From the NCBI GenBank assembly GCA_033557465.1, contig CM066043.1, positions 114,806,778-114,870,777 on the forward strand: 64,000 nucleotides of DNA, read 5' to 3'. The translations under genes were made by a program, and so were the position numbers. The notes under the pieces are model-generated. The model was not told the origin of the DNA. It searched no databases and saw only the letters and a program-made list of their open reading frames with translations. This document shows positions 20,616 through 30,768 of the stretch, one piece after another (the first letter of the stretch is position 1; the number at the start of each line of letters is the position of its first letter). The stretch comes from Ichthyophis bannanicus. Its lineage: Eukaryota > Chordata > Amphibia > Gymnophiona > Ichthyophiidae.

Positions 20616-21480
20616 TTCGACTTCCCCTTCCGCCCTCCTTTGCTAACAGGTGATTCTTCCCCTTCTCACTGTCTGCTTCCATCACTGGCTGGGCTTCATG
20701 ATACACTTCGGCTATTTCTAGTGCACTCTCCACTAGAAATAGTATACCCAGTGTTTCATCGGGGCAGTCAAGCCCTCCAAAAACTGCTCCAATTGCACAG
20801 TTTTGGATACCTCCAGTCCCATCCTTCCCTCCTTCCCTCCGGTTGCAGCCACATCAGTGCAAGCTCCTTCAATCAGCAGAGGAACTGCCGGGGGCTCTCT
20901 TTTATCTGGAGCACCTCGCCTTTCTGAATTGCTAGCAGTAGGCCTCTGGTATACAGCCAGCCTGTTCCAATATGGCAGCCTTGACAGCTGCATATGTAGC
21001 TCGCCCATCAGGGTTGGCATCCTGGAATGCAGCCTGACAGTTACCTGTCAGCAGATTCCCCAAGTTGCCTCCTGCCCCCCGGCCATGTGGGCAGTTTGTT
21101 CAAAGTTCACCAAAAAGTGATCAGGTTCATCTTCTGCCATCATTTTCAATAGCACTTGTGCTGGAGGGTGGAGTGGCGGTCTCTGTAGAGCTTGAGTCAG
21201 CTGAGCCAGGGAACTCCTCTGTAATTCCACTTACCCCTAAATAAGATTTTGTAGCTGCTGCTGACATAGTTGCTGTTGCTGCTGATACTGTTGTTGTTGC
21301 TGCTGAACGTCTGCCAGAATCTGGAGGAGCTGCTTTATCCTGGCTTGTCACTGTTCTCTTGCAACACCACCACAGCTTCCTTTTCTGCCGCTGAGTTAAC
21401 CCTGCAGTATTCCAGCTCCAACAAACTTTTAGCGGCCTCAAATGGCCAAAACAAAGCCTGCCTGTCCGGCACTGACTAGA
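20616..21480 (-). pseudogene. Gmr1-type gag (leader and capsid)
   Basis: Minus-strand frames include a Gln/Thr/Ala-rich leader (21441-21127), LLKMMAEDEPDHFLVNFEQT (capsid N-terminal half, 21150-21090) and a SCAN-like C-terminal half (VQLEQFLEGLTAPMKHWV, 20800-20740). It is parallel to the gag remnant at 799-1570. Several stops and a short deletion are present. Confidence 0.75.
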
Positions 21481-21607
21481 CCTTCTTCAACTCCCTAACT
21501 AGGGTGAAGCTAGCCCTCTTAAATCATACAAACAAAAAAAAATCCTGACCTGTTGTAGAGGCTCAGCCCTGGAATGATGTGGATTTGCCCTCAGTCACAT
21601 AGAGGAA

Positions 21608-21625
21608 ATCTCCAAGCTGCACCAT
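21608..21625 (-). promoter_or_regulatory. candidate primer binding site
   Basis: On the minus strand, two bases after the 5' LTR end, the sequence starts TGGTGCAGCTTGGAGATT. A PBS begins with TGG complementary to a tRNA CCA end. I cannot name the tRNA. Confidence 0.4.
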
Positions 21626-21627
21626 AT

Positions 21628-22800
21628 GTGATAGTGTGGCGTGCGGTGGGAAGGGCTTTTCTTTAAAACACAGGCCAGACAGCAGTTCAAGAAAAACAAA
21701 AGCAGTTTTTATTCTGTCCCAGCTTGTTAAACCTCCACAAAGCAAAACCCAGAACAGACAGCAGTTCAGGGGAAAGAAAATTAGGTTATTTCTGTCCCAA
21801 CATGTTACACCTCCACAAGCTGTTTCTCCCTTCCCTTCTTCCAGCTCCAATTATAATTCCTACCTTAGAACCCTCATCCATTCCCTAATCACCTCCCGCC
21901 TTGATTATTGTAACCTCCTTCTTGCTGATCTCCCTCAGTCTCATCTCTTCCCTCTTCAGTCTATTCAGTACTCCACTGCCCTTTGATTTTAAGTCAGCCT
22001 CGTTTTGCCCACATCACGCTTCTCCTCAGATCTCTTCACTGGCTCCCTATCCATTTCCGTATTCACTTCTCCTTCTGACCTATAAGTGCATTCACTCTGT
22101 GGCTCCTCAGTACCTTTCTTCTCTCATTTCTCCCTATTTCCCCCCTCGTGTACTCCGTTCTTCTTCCCAGTTGCTTCTTGCTATGCCCTTCTCCTCTATT
22201 GCCAACTCCAGATTCCACTCTTTTCACCTTGCTGCTCCTTACGCTTGGAATAAACTTCCTTTGTCTATACGTCAGGCATCTTCTTTGCCCCTCTTCAAAC
22301 TCAAGTTAAAAGCTCTTCTTTTCGCCTCTGCCTTTGGCTCTTGATTTTGCTGTTCTCCTTCCTTCCCCTCTTTTATTTCACCTTTCTTTCTTCTTCTTAC
22401 ACTTGTTCTTACCTCTTTCCTTTGTCCTGTCTCTCCTGCTCTTGTCTCTTTGCCCTTGTTCTTATCTTTTTCTACTCCTTTTCTTGCTTTGTCTTTTTAG
22501 ATTGTAAGCTCTTTTAGCAGGGACTATCTTTTTGTGTTTTCATTGTACAGCGCTGCGTGCGCCTGGTAGTGCTTTATAAATGCTTAGTAGTAGTAGTAGC
22601 AGAACTCCTTTGCATGGCTTGCTTTGTAAGGACTTCTGACTCCATAGGCCTCTCACCCTCCTGCAGCCTGCTGGGTTCTTAACCTCTCCCTATGAGCCAC
22701 TCCCTCCCAGTCTTGAACTTTGGGCTCCCGACTCTCTTAAAAGGGACTGTTGATAATCCCTTTGGGGAGGGACAGGTAGCATTCTATATACCCCATCACA
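21628..22800 (-). repeat. 5' LTR of the complete Gmr1-type element, interrupted
   Basis: It starts TGTGATAGTGTGGCG and ends CCCCATCACA. It aligns with 1741-2092 and 16719-17226 except for a LINE insertion at 21871-22600 and an extra block at about 21738-21820 that looks like a partial internal duplication of LTR text (gacagcagttca and cctccacaa occur twice). Confidence 0.85.
21871..22600 (+). mobile_element. Rex1/L2-like LINE 3' end inserted in the LTR
   Basis: The + strand encodes SLITSRLDYCNLLLADLPQS, later YKCIHSVAPQYLSSL and AAPYAWNKLPLSIRQASSLP, the C-terminal region of L2/Rex1-type LINEs. It ends with 'attgtaagctcttttagcag', 'cagcgctgcgtgcgcctgg' and a (tag)n tail. LTR sequence is interrupted between cctaccttagaa and agaactcctttg, giving a short agaac duplication. 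Confidence 0.8.
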
Positions 22801-23107
22801 TATCCCCTTTAAAATTTCCCCACCAGCCTCACTACTAAACCCCTGCAACTACTTACAGTAACTACCCATCAAACTGCCCACCTCCACACTGCCGCTATAT
22901 CTGCCAACACCCCAACACTACCCTCCTAAACATCCCGCTCACAACACCCCCACCATGCTTCTTCCCCCAAAAGTACACCCTCACACTGCCCCATCCTCCA
23001 AAATTACTCCACAACTAAACCCCTACAACTACTTCACATCCCTCAAACTATTTCATCCTCTAAACTACCCCCTGCAACTGCCCCACCAACTACACTGCCC
23101 CTCCCCC
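22801..23107. repeat. C-rich, purine-poor degenerate repeat, right part
   Basis: This is the continuation of 16487-16718 beyond the Gmr1-type element. It is built of the same ctacccc/actgccc words. Confidence 0.6.
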
Positions 23108-24036
23108 CAAAACGCCTGCCAATGTTATGTGCCCTTGGGGGTACCTGCTGAGTAATATCTCCTATGACACTGTGGGACACACCCTCGTGCCCATGTTCGA
23201 CCCTCGTCAGTTGCTGTCTTGCTGCTTTACAGTTTTGGCATTCCTATGTGCCACCTAGGCATCTGCCTAGTCTGCACTGTGCCCCAGCTGGACCACAGGA
23301 TGTGCCGCCTGCAGCCCCCTGTATCCCATTTACAGCATCAGTACAGTTGCCCTTTCCTACGTGCCCACTCTGCTGTTGCTGCACATGTGCACGCCATAAC
23401 AAACCTGCCCAATCTAAACGACAGAAACCCTGATCAGCGCTATTTCAATGTGGGATCATTCACTTTGTAGGGGCACAGAGCATAGACCCTTCCAAACATG
23501 ATATCTTAATTTTTATTCTTTGTCAGTATTGTTGCTTTATGTTTATCATTAATATCACTATTGGCCAGCTTGGTTATTGGGATTTTAAATGTGATTCTGG
23601 TCATTTTATATGTTTATTTGCCTTTTTAGTTCCTGCACCTGTATCACAACTATCACTTTTCTGGGTTTCCCTGCCTTTGCTGCACATTGCTGACTTTAAT
23701 GGTTTCTCTTTCCTGCAAATGTGCCCAATGCAAATGCAATGCAAATCCAATGCAAATGTGCCCAATGCAAATGCAATGCAAATCCAATGCAAATGTGCCC
23801 AATGCAAGTGTTTCACTGGCGTTAGTGCTCAGACCCGGATTTCACAGCATTAGTGTGCCTGGAGCCTCTCCCCGCCCACTCTCCGCCCAATGACCCCTTC
23901 TCTCCGCTCTCTGGGAAGCCTTACTCCACTCTTCACACCCAGATTTCACAGCATTAGTGTGCCTTAATGCCGCGGCCGCGTTATCGTGTGATAATACCAC
24001 CGCTGCGACGTTAAGACGGTTTAGTAAACATAGCCC
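23108..24036 (-). mobile_element. foldback-family arm fragment, outer 0.93 kb
   Basis: The sequence matches the outer arm of 28448-36025 (e.g. 'gtgccacctaggcatctgcc', 'caatgtgggatcattcactt', 'tcactattggccagcttggt') and ends 'tttagtaaacatagccc'. The inner end abuts C-rich sequence. It is non-coding: frames here are shadows without a shared protein. Confidence 0.8.
23715..23810. repeat. 37-bp tandem duplication rich in ATGCAAAT
   Basis: About 2.6 copies of a 37-bp unit lie inside the foldback fragment. Six perfect ATGCAAAT octamers occur in 96 bp. Other copies of the arm have a single 'tgcaaatgtgcc' here. Confidence 0.75.
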
Positions 24037-26560
24037 TTTGTTTTATTTTCCATTCCTTTCCTTATGATACCTAGCATTCTATTTGCTCTCTTGGCTGCCG
24101 CTGCACACTGGGCGGAGGGTTTTAACATGTTATCCACGATGATGCCTAAATCTTTTTCCTGGGTGGTGGTTCCTAATGTGGAACCTTGCATCATGTAACC
24201 ATAATTTGGATTGTTCCTTCCTAGATGCATAACTTTGCACTTGTCCACATTAAATTTCATCTGCCATTTGGATGCTCAGTCTTCCAATTTATCAAGATCC
24301 TCTTGCAATTTTCCACAATCCTCTTGGGTTTTAACAACTTTAAATAGTTTTGTGTCATCTGCAAATTTGATAACCTCACTCGTTATTCCCAATTCCATGT
24401 CATTTATGAATATGTTAAAAAGCAACGGACCCCGTACAGATCCCTGGGGTACTCCACTATTCACCTTTCTCCATTGGTAAAATTGGCCATTTAGCCCTAC
24501 CCTCTGCTTTCTATCTTTTAACCAGTTCCTGATCCACTATAGTACACTGCCTCCTATCCCATGCCTTTTTAGTTTTGCCAAAAGTCTCTGATGAGGGACC
24601 TTCTCAAAGGCTTTCTGAAAGTCCAGATACACTATATCAACCGACTCATCTTTGTCTACCTGTTTTTTCACACGTTCAAAAAAACATAACAGATTAGTAA
24701 GACAAGATCTTCCTTGTCTAAAGCCATGTTGGCTGTCTCCCATTAAGCCATGACTATTTACATGTTCAGTAATTTTGTTCTTTATGATGGTTTCTACCAT
24801 TTTTCCCGGTACTAACATCAGGCTCACCGTTCTGTAGTTTCCCCAATCACCCATGGAACCCTTTTTAAAAATTGGCGTTACATTGTCCATCCTCTAATCT
24901 TTAGGAATTACAGATGATTTTAATGATAGTTCACAGATTACTAATAGCAGGTCTGGAATCTCATATTTCAGTTCTTTCAACACCCTTGGATGTATACCAT
25001 CCGGTCCAGGTGATTTGCTATTCCTCAGTTTATCAAACAGTTGTAATACATCTTCCCGGTGTATTGATATTTCTTTCAGTTCTTCCACAGTATCACCTTT
25101 TAAATACCACTTCAGTAAAGACCAAAGCAAAGAATTCATTCAGTCTCTCCGTTATGGCCTTCTCCCCTCTTAGTGCTTCTTTTACCCCTCTATCATCTAA
25201 TGGTCCAACTGACTCTCACAGGTTTTTTGCTACGAATGTATTTGAATGTAAGCGTTTTTGCTTCCACAGCAAGCATCTTCTCAAATTCTCTCTTTGCCTG
25301 CCATATCAATGCCTTGCATCTCATTTGCCAGTGCTTGTGCTGTTTCCAGTTTTCATCATTTGGCTATTTTTTCCATTTCCTGAAAGATGCTTTTTTGGCA
25401 ACAGCAGCTTCTCTGACCTCACCTTTAAACCATGCTGGCAGTTTTTTGGACTTCCTTCCACTTTTCTTAAAGTGTGGAATACAGCTGGTCTGGGCTTCCA
25501 AGATAGTATTTTTCAACAACACCCAAGCTTGATGTAAGTCTTTAACCTTTGCCATTGCTCCTTTTAGTTTTTTCTTAACTATCTTCCTCATTTTATCACA
25601 GTCTCCCTTTCAAAAGTTAAAAGGTAGTTCTGTGGATTTCCTTACCATTCCTCCTCCATTAATTAAATCAAACGCGATCATGCTATGATCACTATTGCCA
25701 AGTGGCTCCAACACCCTTATCTCTTGCACCAGATCTGGAGTTCCACTAAGGACTAGGTCCAAAATGGCTTCACCTCTGGTCGGTTTATGACCCAGCTACT
25801 CCAAGAAGCAGTCACTTATTTCATCTAGAAATTTTATTTCCCTAGCATGTCCTGCCATGTCACTGACCCACTCAATACTGGGGTAATTGAAATCACCCAT
25901 TATTATTACTATGCTGTAACTTTTGTTAGTTTCCCTGATTTCTTTGAGCACTTCATCATCCATTTGTTCATTCTGGCCAGGCAGTCGATAGCACACCCCC
26001 ACTGCCATCGCCTTCCCCTTTTTACATGGAATTTAAATCCATAGAGATTCTACAGCAAATTTTGTTTCCTGCAAAACTTTAAACTTTTGTGACTCAATGC
26101 CCTCTCTAACATAGAGCGCAACCCCTCTATCAATTTGATCAGCTCTGTCATTACGATATAGTTTGTACCCAGGTATCACAGTGTCCCACTGGTTGTCCTC
26201 CTTCCACCATGTCTCTGAGATACCAATGATATCTAACCTTTCATTTAGTGCTATATAGTCTAACTCTCCCATCTTATTTTTTAGACTTCTAGCATTTGCA
26301 TACAAGCATTTTAAAGACTGTATTTTATTCATATTAATCTGGCTATTGGTAGGCAGGGGTAATTTGGAATCTTTAACTTCTGTCTGCTCTGTACTCAAAG
26401 GCATTTGGGCTACTTTTGTCTTTATTGGAATTGTGAGGGGGCACAATAGTGAAGTTTCACTTAGGTCACCTAAAATCCTTGCACCAGTCATGCATACAAC
26501 ATTTGAGTTATGTGTCCCGAAGACTGAACAAACTCCAAATTGTACCACAAAATGAAAAGG
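24037..26560 (-). pseudogene. CR1 LINE, ORF2 nearly complete but broken
   Basis: Read on the minus strand: inter-ORF region and endonuclease (26548-26033: CLYANARSLKNKMGELDYIA, ISETWWKEDN, GVALYVREG; 26008-25796: VIIMGDFNYPSIEW, the GDFN active-site motif), linker (25591-25364), and RT (25139-24276: LRNSKSPGPDGIHPRVLKEL, MDNVTPIFKKG, YLDFQKAFEKVPHQRLLAKL, SGVPQGSVRGPLLFNIF, FADDTKLFKVVKTQ). The C-terminal region stops near 24040 at a foldback-element end. At least six frame breaks occur. Confidence 0.88.
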
Positions 26561-26640
26561 TTGAGAAGCAATGAGTTATGGGGCCGTAGATGTGTTATTG
26601 TTGCATAAAGAGTTGCACTTACATTTTGCTTTTCATCTTA

Positions 26641-26655
26641 CTTCCTTTCCTATAG
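26641..26655 (+). promoter_or_regulatory. splice acceptor
   Basis: A pyrimidine run cttcctttcc followed by tatag precedes the APOL-like exon. It gives a phase-1 intron (the first two exon bases complete a codon). Confidence 0.75.
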
Positions 26656-27428
26656 ATACCTTGGAAGCTGTCTGCAAAATGCAGGAAACTATGCGAAATT
26701 TATTGAAGCTTATGGAACAGCACTCTGTCTCCTTCAAGAAGAGTATTGCTGAACTGCGCCAAATTGCCAATAACCTGGATGATTTTCACTATGGTGCAAT
26801 TATCGCCAGCATCACTGGAAGTGCCGTGAGTGTACTTGGAGGAACAATCGTTGTTGTCGGCCTTCTGTTGACTCCGTCCACCTTTGGGGCAGCCCTGTTT
26901 ATAATGGGAATAGGATTTGCTGTTGCGGCAGCTGGACAAGTTATCAGTGTCACAGCCACCATCTTTGACATGGTGCAAGATATAGTGAGACGGAAGAATG
27001 CAAGGAAGCAGGTGCAGAGGTACAAGAATGATATGAGCAATATTGAGGAGTGCTTAATAGGTATTCACTTTTTTGTGGAGCAGATAAGAAATGATGAGCC
27101 CTTCTTTGAATTCACAACAAAAGATTTTGAAACAATTGGGCCACTGGTAGTGCCCAGGATGGGGAGAGGAGTAATGAGCATTTTGGAGATTATGTTATTA
27201 GCACATCTCTCAAACTTAGGTGAATATGCAGCCATCAAAATTGCATCTCTGACTACAGGTGTACTGGTGTGGATCTTTGTGATGATGGATACCTTCTACA
27301 TTTCCAAGGATGTTATAGAGCTGTACACGGGGGCAAAAACGGAATCTGCAGCCAAGATTCGTCTGACAGCTGATGAGCTTGAGAAAGAGTATAGCTCTGT
27401 AAAGTCTATGAGATGGTTCAGAAGATAG
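26656..27428 (+). CDS. apolipoprotein-L-like protein, final coding exon
   Basis: The exon encodes about 257 residues to the stop at 27426-27428. An amphipathic N-terminal helix (MQETMRNLLKLMEQHSVSFK) is followed by the APOL-family block LRQIANNLDDFHYGAIIAS. Two hydrophobic helices follow (SVLGGTIVVVGLLLTP and FIMGIGFAVAAAGQVISV), then a charged helical stretch, a second hydrophobic segment (IKIASLTTGVLVWIFVMMD) and the family-like C-terminus GAKTESAAKIRLTADELEKE. The open frame extends upstream to 26571, but those residues look like translated intron, because a consensus acceptor ends at 26655. APOL proteins act at intracellular membranes in lipid binding, ion permeability or innate defence; which role applies here cannot be told. 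Upstream exons are not visible: a CR1 fills the region before it. The frame is intact, unlike all neighbours. Confidence 0.85.
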
Positions 27429-27659
27429 TGACATACTTCCCAAAATTGAGAAAACATTTCTTCATACCCATTTAGCACTGTCTTTTTGGACTCTAAAACA
27501 GTTGATTAAGGTTCCTTGAACTTTCTTTACAGTACTCCACCCAAAATCATGTCTTAGAAATCATAAACATGGGTTTTAACAAGCTTATTTCCCATAGATA
27601 GAGAACGGGGAAAAAGCTTTAGTAAATCAGACTCTAATACTGTATCAAACATATTGAAA
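27429..27659. other. probable 3' untranslated / flanking sequence of the APOL-like gene
   Basis: The stretch is AT-rich, without repeats and without an AATAAA hexamer that I can see, so the transcript end is not located. Confidence 0.4.
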
Positions 27660-28447
27660 AACACATATTTGTGAGGGGTGGAGCCTGGCTTTGGTCAAGA
27701 TGGACATGTGCTCCAAGGGCAATGGGCAAGAATCCTGACTTCTGCAGTCTTTAATCAAATAGTTCCTACCTATTTTGATATCATTCAATCCCGGATATGT
27801 CTGGTCCCAAGCCAATGCGGCTGGATTACCAAATGTCTCAAAGCACCAGCGCAAAGAGAACGAAGATGGACCCTCTCTCTCCTCACAAGATGGCGGTCAT
27901 CTGAGATTGTCCTGAGACCTTGCGGGAACTTCTGGCTGAGATTCGGACAGTCAAAGACGTGGTCAAATCTAATGGAGACTCGCTGTGCACAATGCAGGAA
28001 GATATTAATGCCTTGAAAGCTTCTCTGGAGTCAGTTACGGTGCGTTTGGAGAAGGTAGGAAATGTGGTGGCATCGCATGGGGAGAGGCTCAAGGTCATTG
28101 AGAAGCAGGCTAAGTTGATTCGTTCACTGCAAAGAGAGGTGGAAGATGGCAACAACCACTTTCAGAGGAACAATATAAGAATACTGGGAGTTCCTGAGGG
28201 AGCAGAGGCCCTGATATGGTGTCCTTTTTGCAGGCAATGATTCTGGATGTGTTAAAGGTGAAGTTTGCCAGACTTTGCGAAGGCGATAGTGGATCGGAGG
28301 TAGAGTTTTCTGGTGCTACATCTACGCATATTGTAGCTGCAGGCCCATTTTGGGCTGCTTTGCCCTGCCCGCATGAGAGTCACGCTGCATAACCAGACCA
28401 AGACTTTTGATGCTCCAGGGGAGTTATATGCGTTTTTGGAAGACAAG
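27660..28447 (+). pseudogene. L1/Tx1-type LINE ORF1 fragment
   Basis: The + strand frame (27920-28240) encodes a coiled-coil stretch (ELLAEIRTVKDVVKSNGDSL, TVRLEKVGNVVASHGERLK, REVEDGNNHFQRNN) followed by NIRILGVPEGAE, the entry to the RNA-binding domain of L1-type ORF1 proteins. Frameshifts break it before and after. It is cut at 28447 by the foldback element. No tail is visible. Confidence 0.8.
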
Positions 28448-28970
28448 GGGGTATGTTTACTAAACCGTCTTAACGTCGCAGCGGTGGTATTATCACATGA
28501 TAAGTGACGTTATCGCGTGATAATGTAACATTATCGTGCAATAACGTCACTGATCACGCGATAACGCAGCTGCGGCGTTAAGGCACACTAACGCTGTGAA
28601 ATCCGGGTCTGAAGGATGGAGTAAGGCTTCCCAGAGGGCTCAGAGAAGGGGTCAATGGGCGGAGAGTGGGCGGTGAGAGGCTCCAGGCACACTAACGCTG
28701 TGAAATCCGGGTCTGAAAACTAACGCCAGTGAAACCCTTGCATTAGGCACATTTGCAGGAAAGAGAAACGATTTTCAGTCAGCAATGTGCAGCAAAGGCA
28801 GGGAAACCCAGAAAAGTGATAGTTGTGATACATGTGCACGAACCAAAAAGGCAAATAAACATATAAAATGACCAGAATCACATTTAAAATCCCAATAACC
28901 AAGCTGGCCAATAGTGATATTAATGAGAAACATAAAGCAACACTACTGACAAAGCATAAAAATTAAGATA

Positions 28971-29254
28971 TTTATTTACATTCTCTTATATACTGTGCTA
29001 TTCAGCATCAGTGTGGTTTACATTGACCAAACTGAAATTACATTGAACAGGGCATTATAACTTGGAGATAAATATTTTACAGGGAACATGGGCTATGGAG
29101 GGTTAAGTGGCTTGTCCAAAACCACAAGGAGCACCTGTGGGACTAGAAACCCCAGTCCTTCCAGCCCAAGGTTGCTGTCCTCTAGTGGGATTTGAACCCC
29201 CAACCTTCTGGCCTGAAGTACCTTGCCCCAACCACTAGGCCACTCCTCCACTCC
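28971..29254 (-). mobile_element. SINE family 1 in the left arm
   Basis: A full-length minus-orientation copy lies between 'aattaagata' and 'atatcatgtttgg'. The right arm and 23108-24036 have no SINE at this point, so insertion came after the arms formed. Confidence 0.85.
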
Positions 29255-29552
29255 ATATCATGTTTGGAAGGGGCTGTGCTCTGTGCCCCTACAAAGTGAA
29301 TAATCCCACATTGAAATAGCGCTGATCAGGGTTTCTGTTTAGATTGGGCAGGTTTGTTAATGGTGTGCAGCAACAGCAGAGTAGGCACGTAGGAAAGGGC
29401 AACTGTACTGATGCTGTAAATGGGATACAGGGGGCTGCAGGCGGCACATGCTGTGGTGCAGCTGGGGCACAGTGTGGACTAGGCAGATGCCTAGGTGGCA
29501 CATAGGAATGCCGAAACTGTAAAGCAGCAAGACAGCAACTAATGAGGGTCCA

Positions 29553-29604
29553 ACATTTTATTTATTTATTACAGTTGCTTATATACCGCACTATTCGGTA
29601 TCAG
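29553..29604 (-). mobile_element. SINE/LINE tail fragment
   Basis: A short minus-orientation piece (ttatttatttattacagttg, ataccgcactattcggtatc) is absent from the corresponding right-arm position. Confidence 0.6.
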
Positions 29605-29967
29605 CATGGGCATGAGTGTGTGTCCCACAGTGTCACACGGGATATTACCCAGCATGTACCCCCAAGGGCACATAACATTGGCAGGCAGTGCCGGGGAGAA
29701 GAGCGCATGTCCATGTAGGCACCCCTACCCGAGAACCCACACTATAGGCAGCTGCCTACCAGCACATTGGATGGCCTGGGACTGCGCACCACCAGCACCA
29801 CTGGCATAAGGGCATCACAGCATGGTGGCGGAGGGGTGCTGGTGGCGGAGGAGGCAGTGGCATCTGCCCACAGCAGACCACGGCCCAGCCCCGTTTAGGA
29901 GGGTGCCGTGCACTGCAACAGACAAGGTCTTTTTGACGAACAGTCATGGTATCCCCAGGGAATAATC

Positions 29968-30055
29968 TATCCCTGTGGAATCAGTGTGGTGCAATACACA
30001 CAGCCAGTGGGTTCAGGAGCAGAAGGTCACAAGTTCAAGTCCCAGCTGTGGCTCC
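29968..30055 (+). repeat. tRNA-like module in the arm
   Basis: 'gtggtgcaatacacacagcc' is A-box-like and 'aggtcacaagttcaagtccc' contains a B-box-like gttcaagtcc. The module recurs in the right arm (34750-34840, reverse) and at 49405-49480. Folding to a full cloverleaf is not evident, so it is probably a fossil SINE head rather than a tRNA gene. Confidence 0.45.
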
Positions 30056-30200
30056 TGCCACCCCTGTCCCCATATTTTACCCAGTACTAAACCGTGGTAA
30101 TAAAGACAGAACCTTTATTGCAGATAAAATAAACATGCCATAAACGCCTATAATTTTCCCTACAGAGCACAGACACCATAAACATGTGCAATCCCTAGAG

Positions 30201-30391
30201 CAGAATTTCCCAACTGCAGTCCTGGAGGGCCAAACACCATTCAGGTATCATGCTGTCCCTACTAAATATGCCTGTGATGTATTTGTATGACCTGCCCCCA
30301 TTGTATGCAAATGTACCATGCATACTCATTAGGGACAGCATGAAAACCTGAACCATGCTTGGCCCAGCAGGACCGGAGTTGGGAACCTCTG
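30201..30391. mobile_element. hAT-type MITE, left-arm copy
   Basis: A near-palindromic 191-bp element runs from cagaatttcccaactgcagt to accggagttgggaacctctg. It is flanked by ccctagag (30193-30200) and ccctacag (30392-30399), an 8-bp duplication with one change. Internal inverted 'attagggacagcatga' text is characteristic of this family. Confidence 0.8.
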
Positions 30392-30768
30392 CCCTACAGC
30401 AGCAGCCAACAGGGGCACAAACACCCACACCCACAGGCTCCACTATCCAACGGCTCATGGAGAGTCAGGCTTTTGGGCCCTGTGTGGAGCAGCAATGCCA
30501 TCTTAAACTTGGAAACACGTTCCACATATATCAAAAAGTTGCTATGATTAATGTCAGCTAACATATCCTAAGTTAAACACAATTTGTTGACAGAGATTCA
30601 TCATAGCAACCTTTTGGATATCTGTGGAGTGTGTTTCACCACCTCAGAGAGTGACCCTATCAGTATTGAGTACCATAGCAATGTGCCTAGGACTGGTGTG
30701 GCGTCCAGGGCTGCCAACCACCTCCAGAAATAGGTGTGGGAGTGTGTGTCTGTGTATCCCTGGGGTCT

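Noticed and set aside
26571..26655. Upstream ATG that would extend the APOL-like frame by 28 codons
   Set aside because: The text ends in a strong splice acceptor (pyrimidine run plus tatag) and its translation does not look like an APOL N-terminus, so it is treated as intron.
29968..30055. Functional tRNA gene
   Set aside because: Only box-like motifs are present; acceptor and anticodon stems are not visible and the module repeats inside transposon arms.
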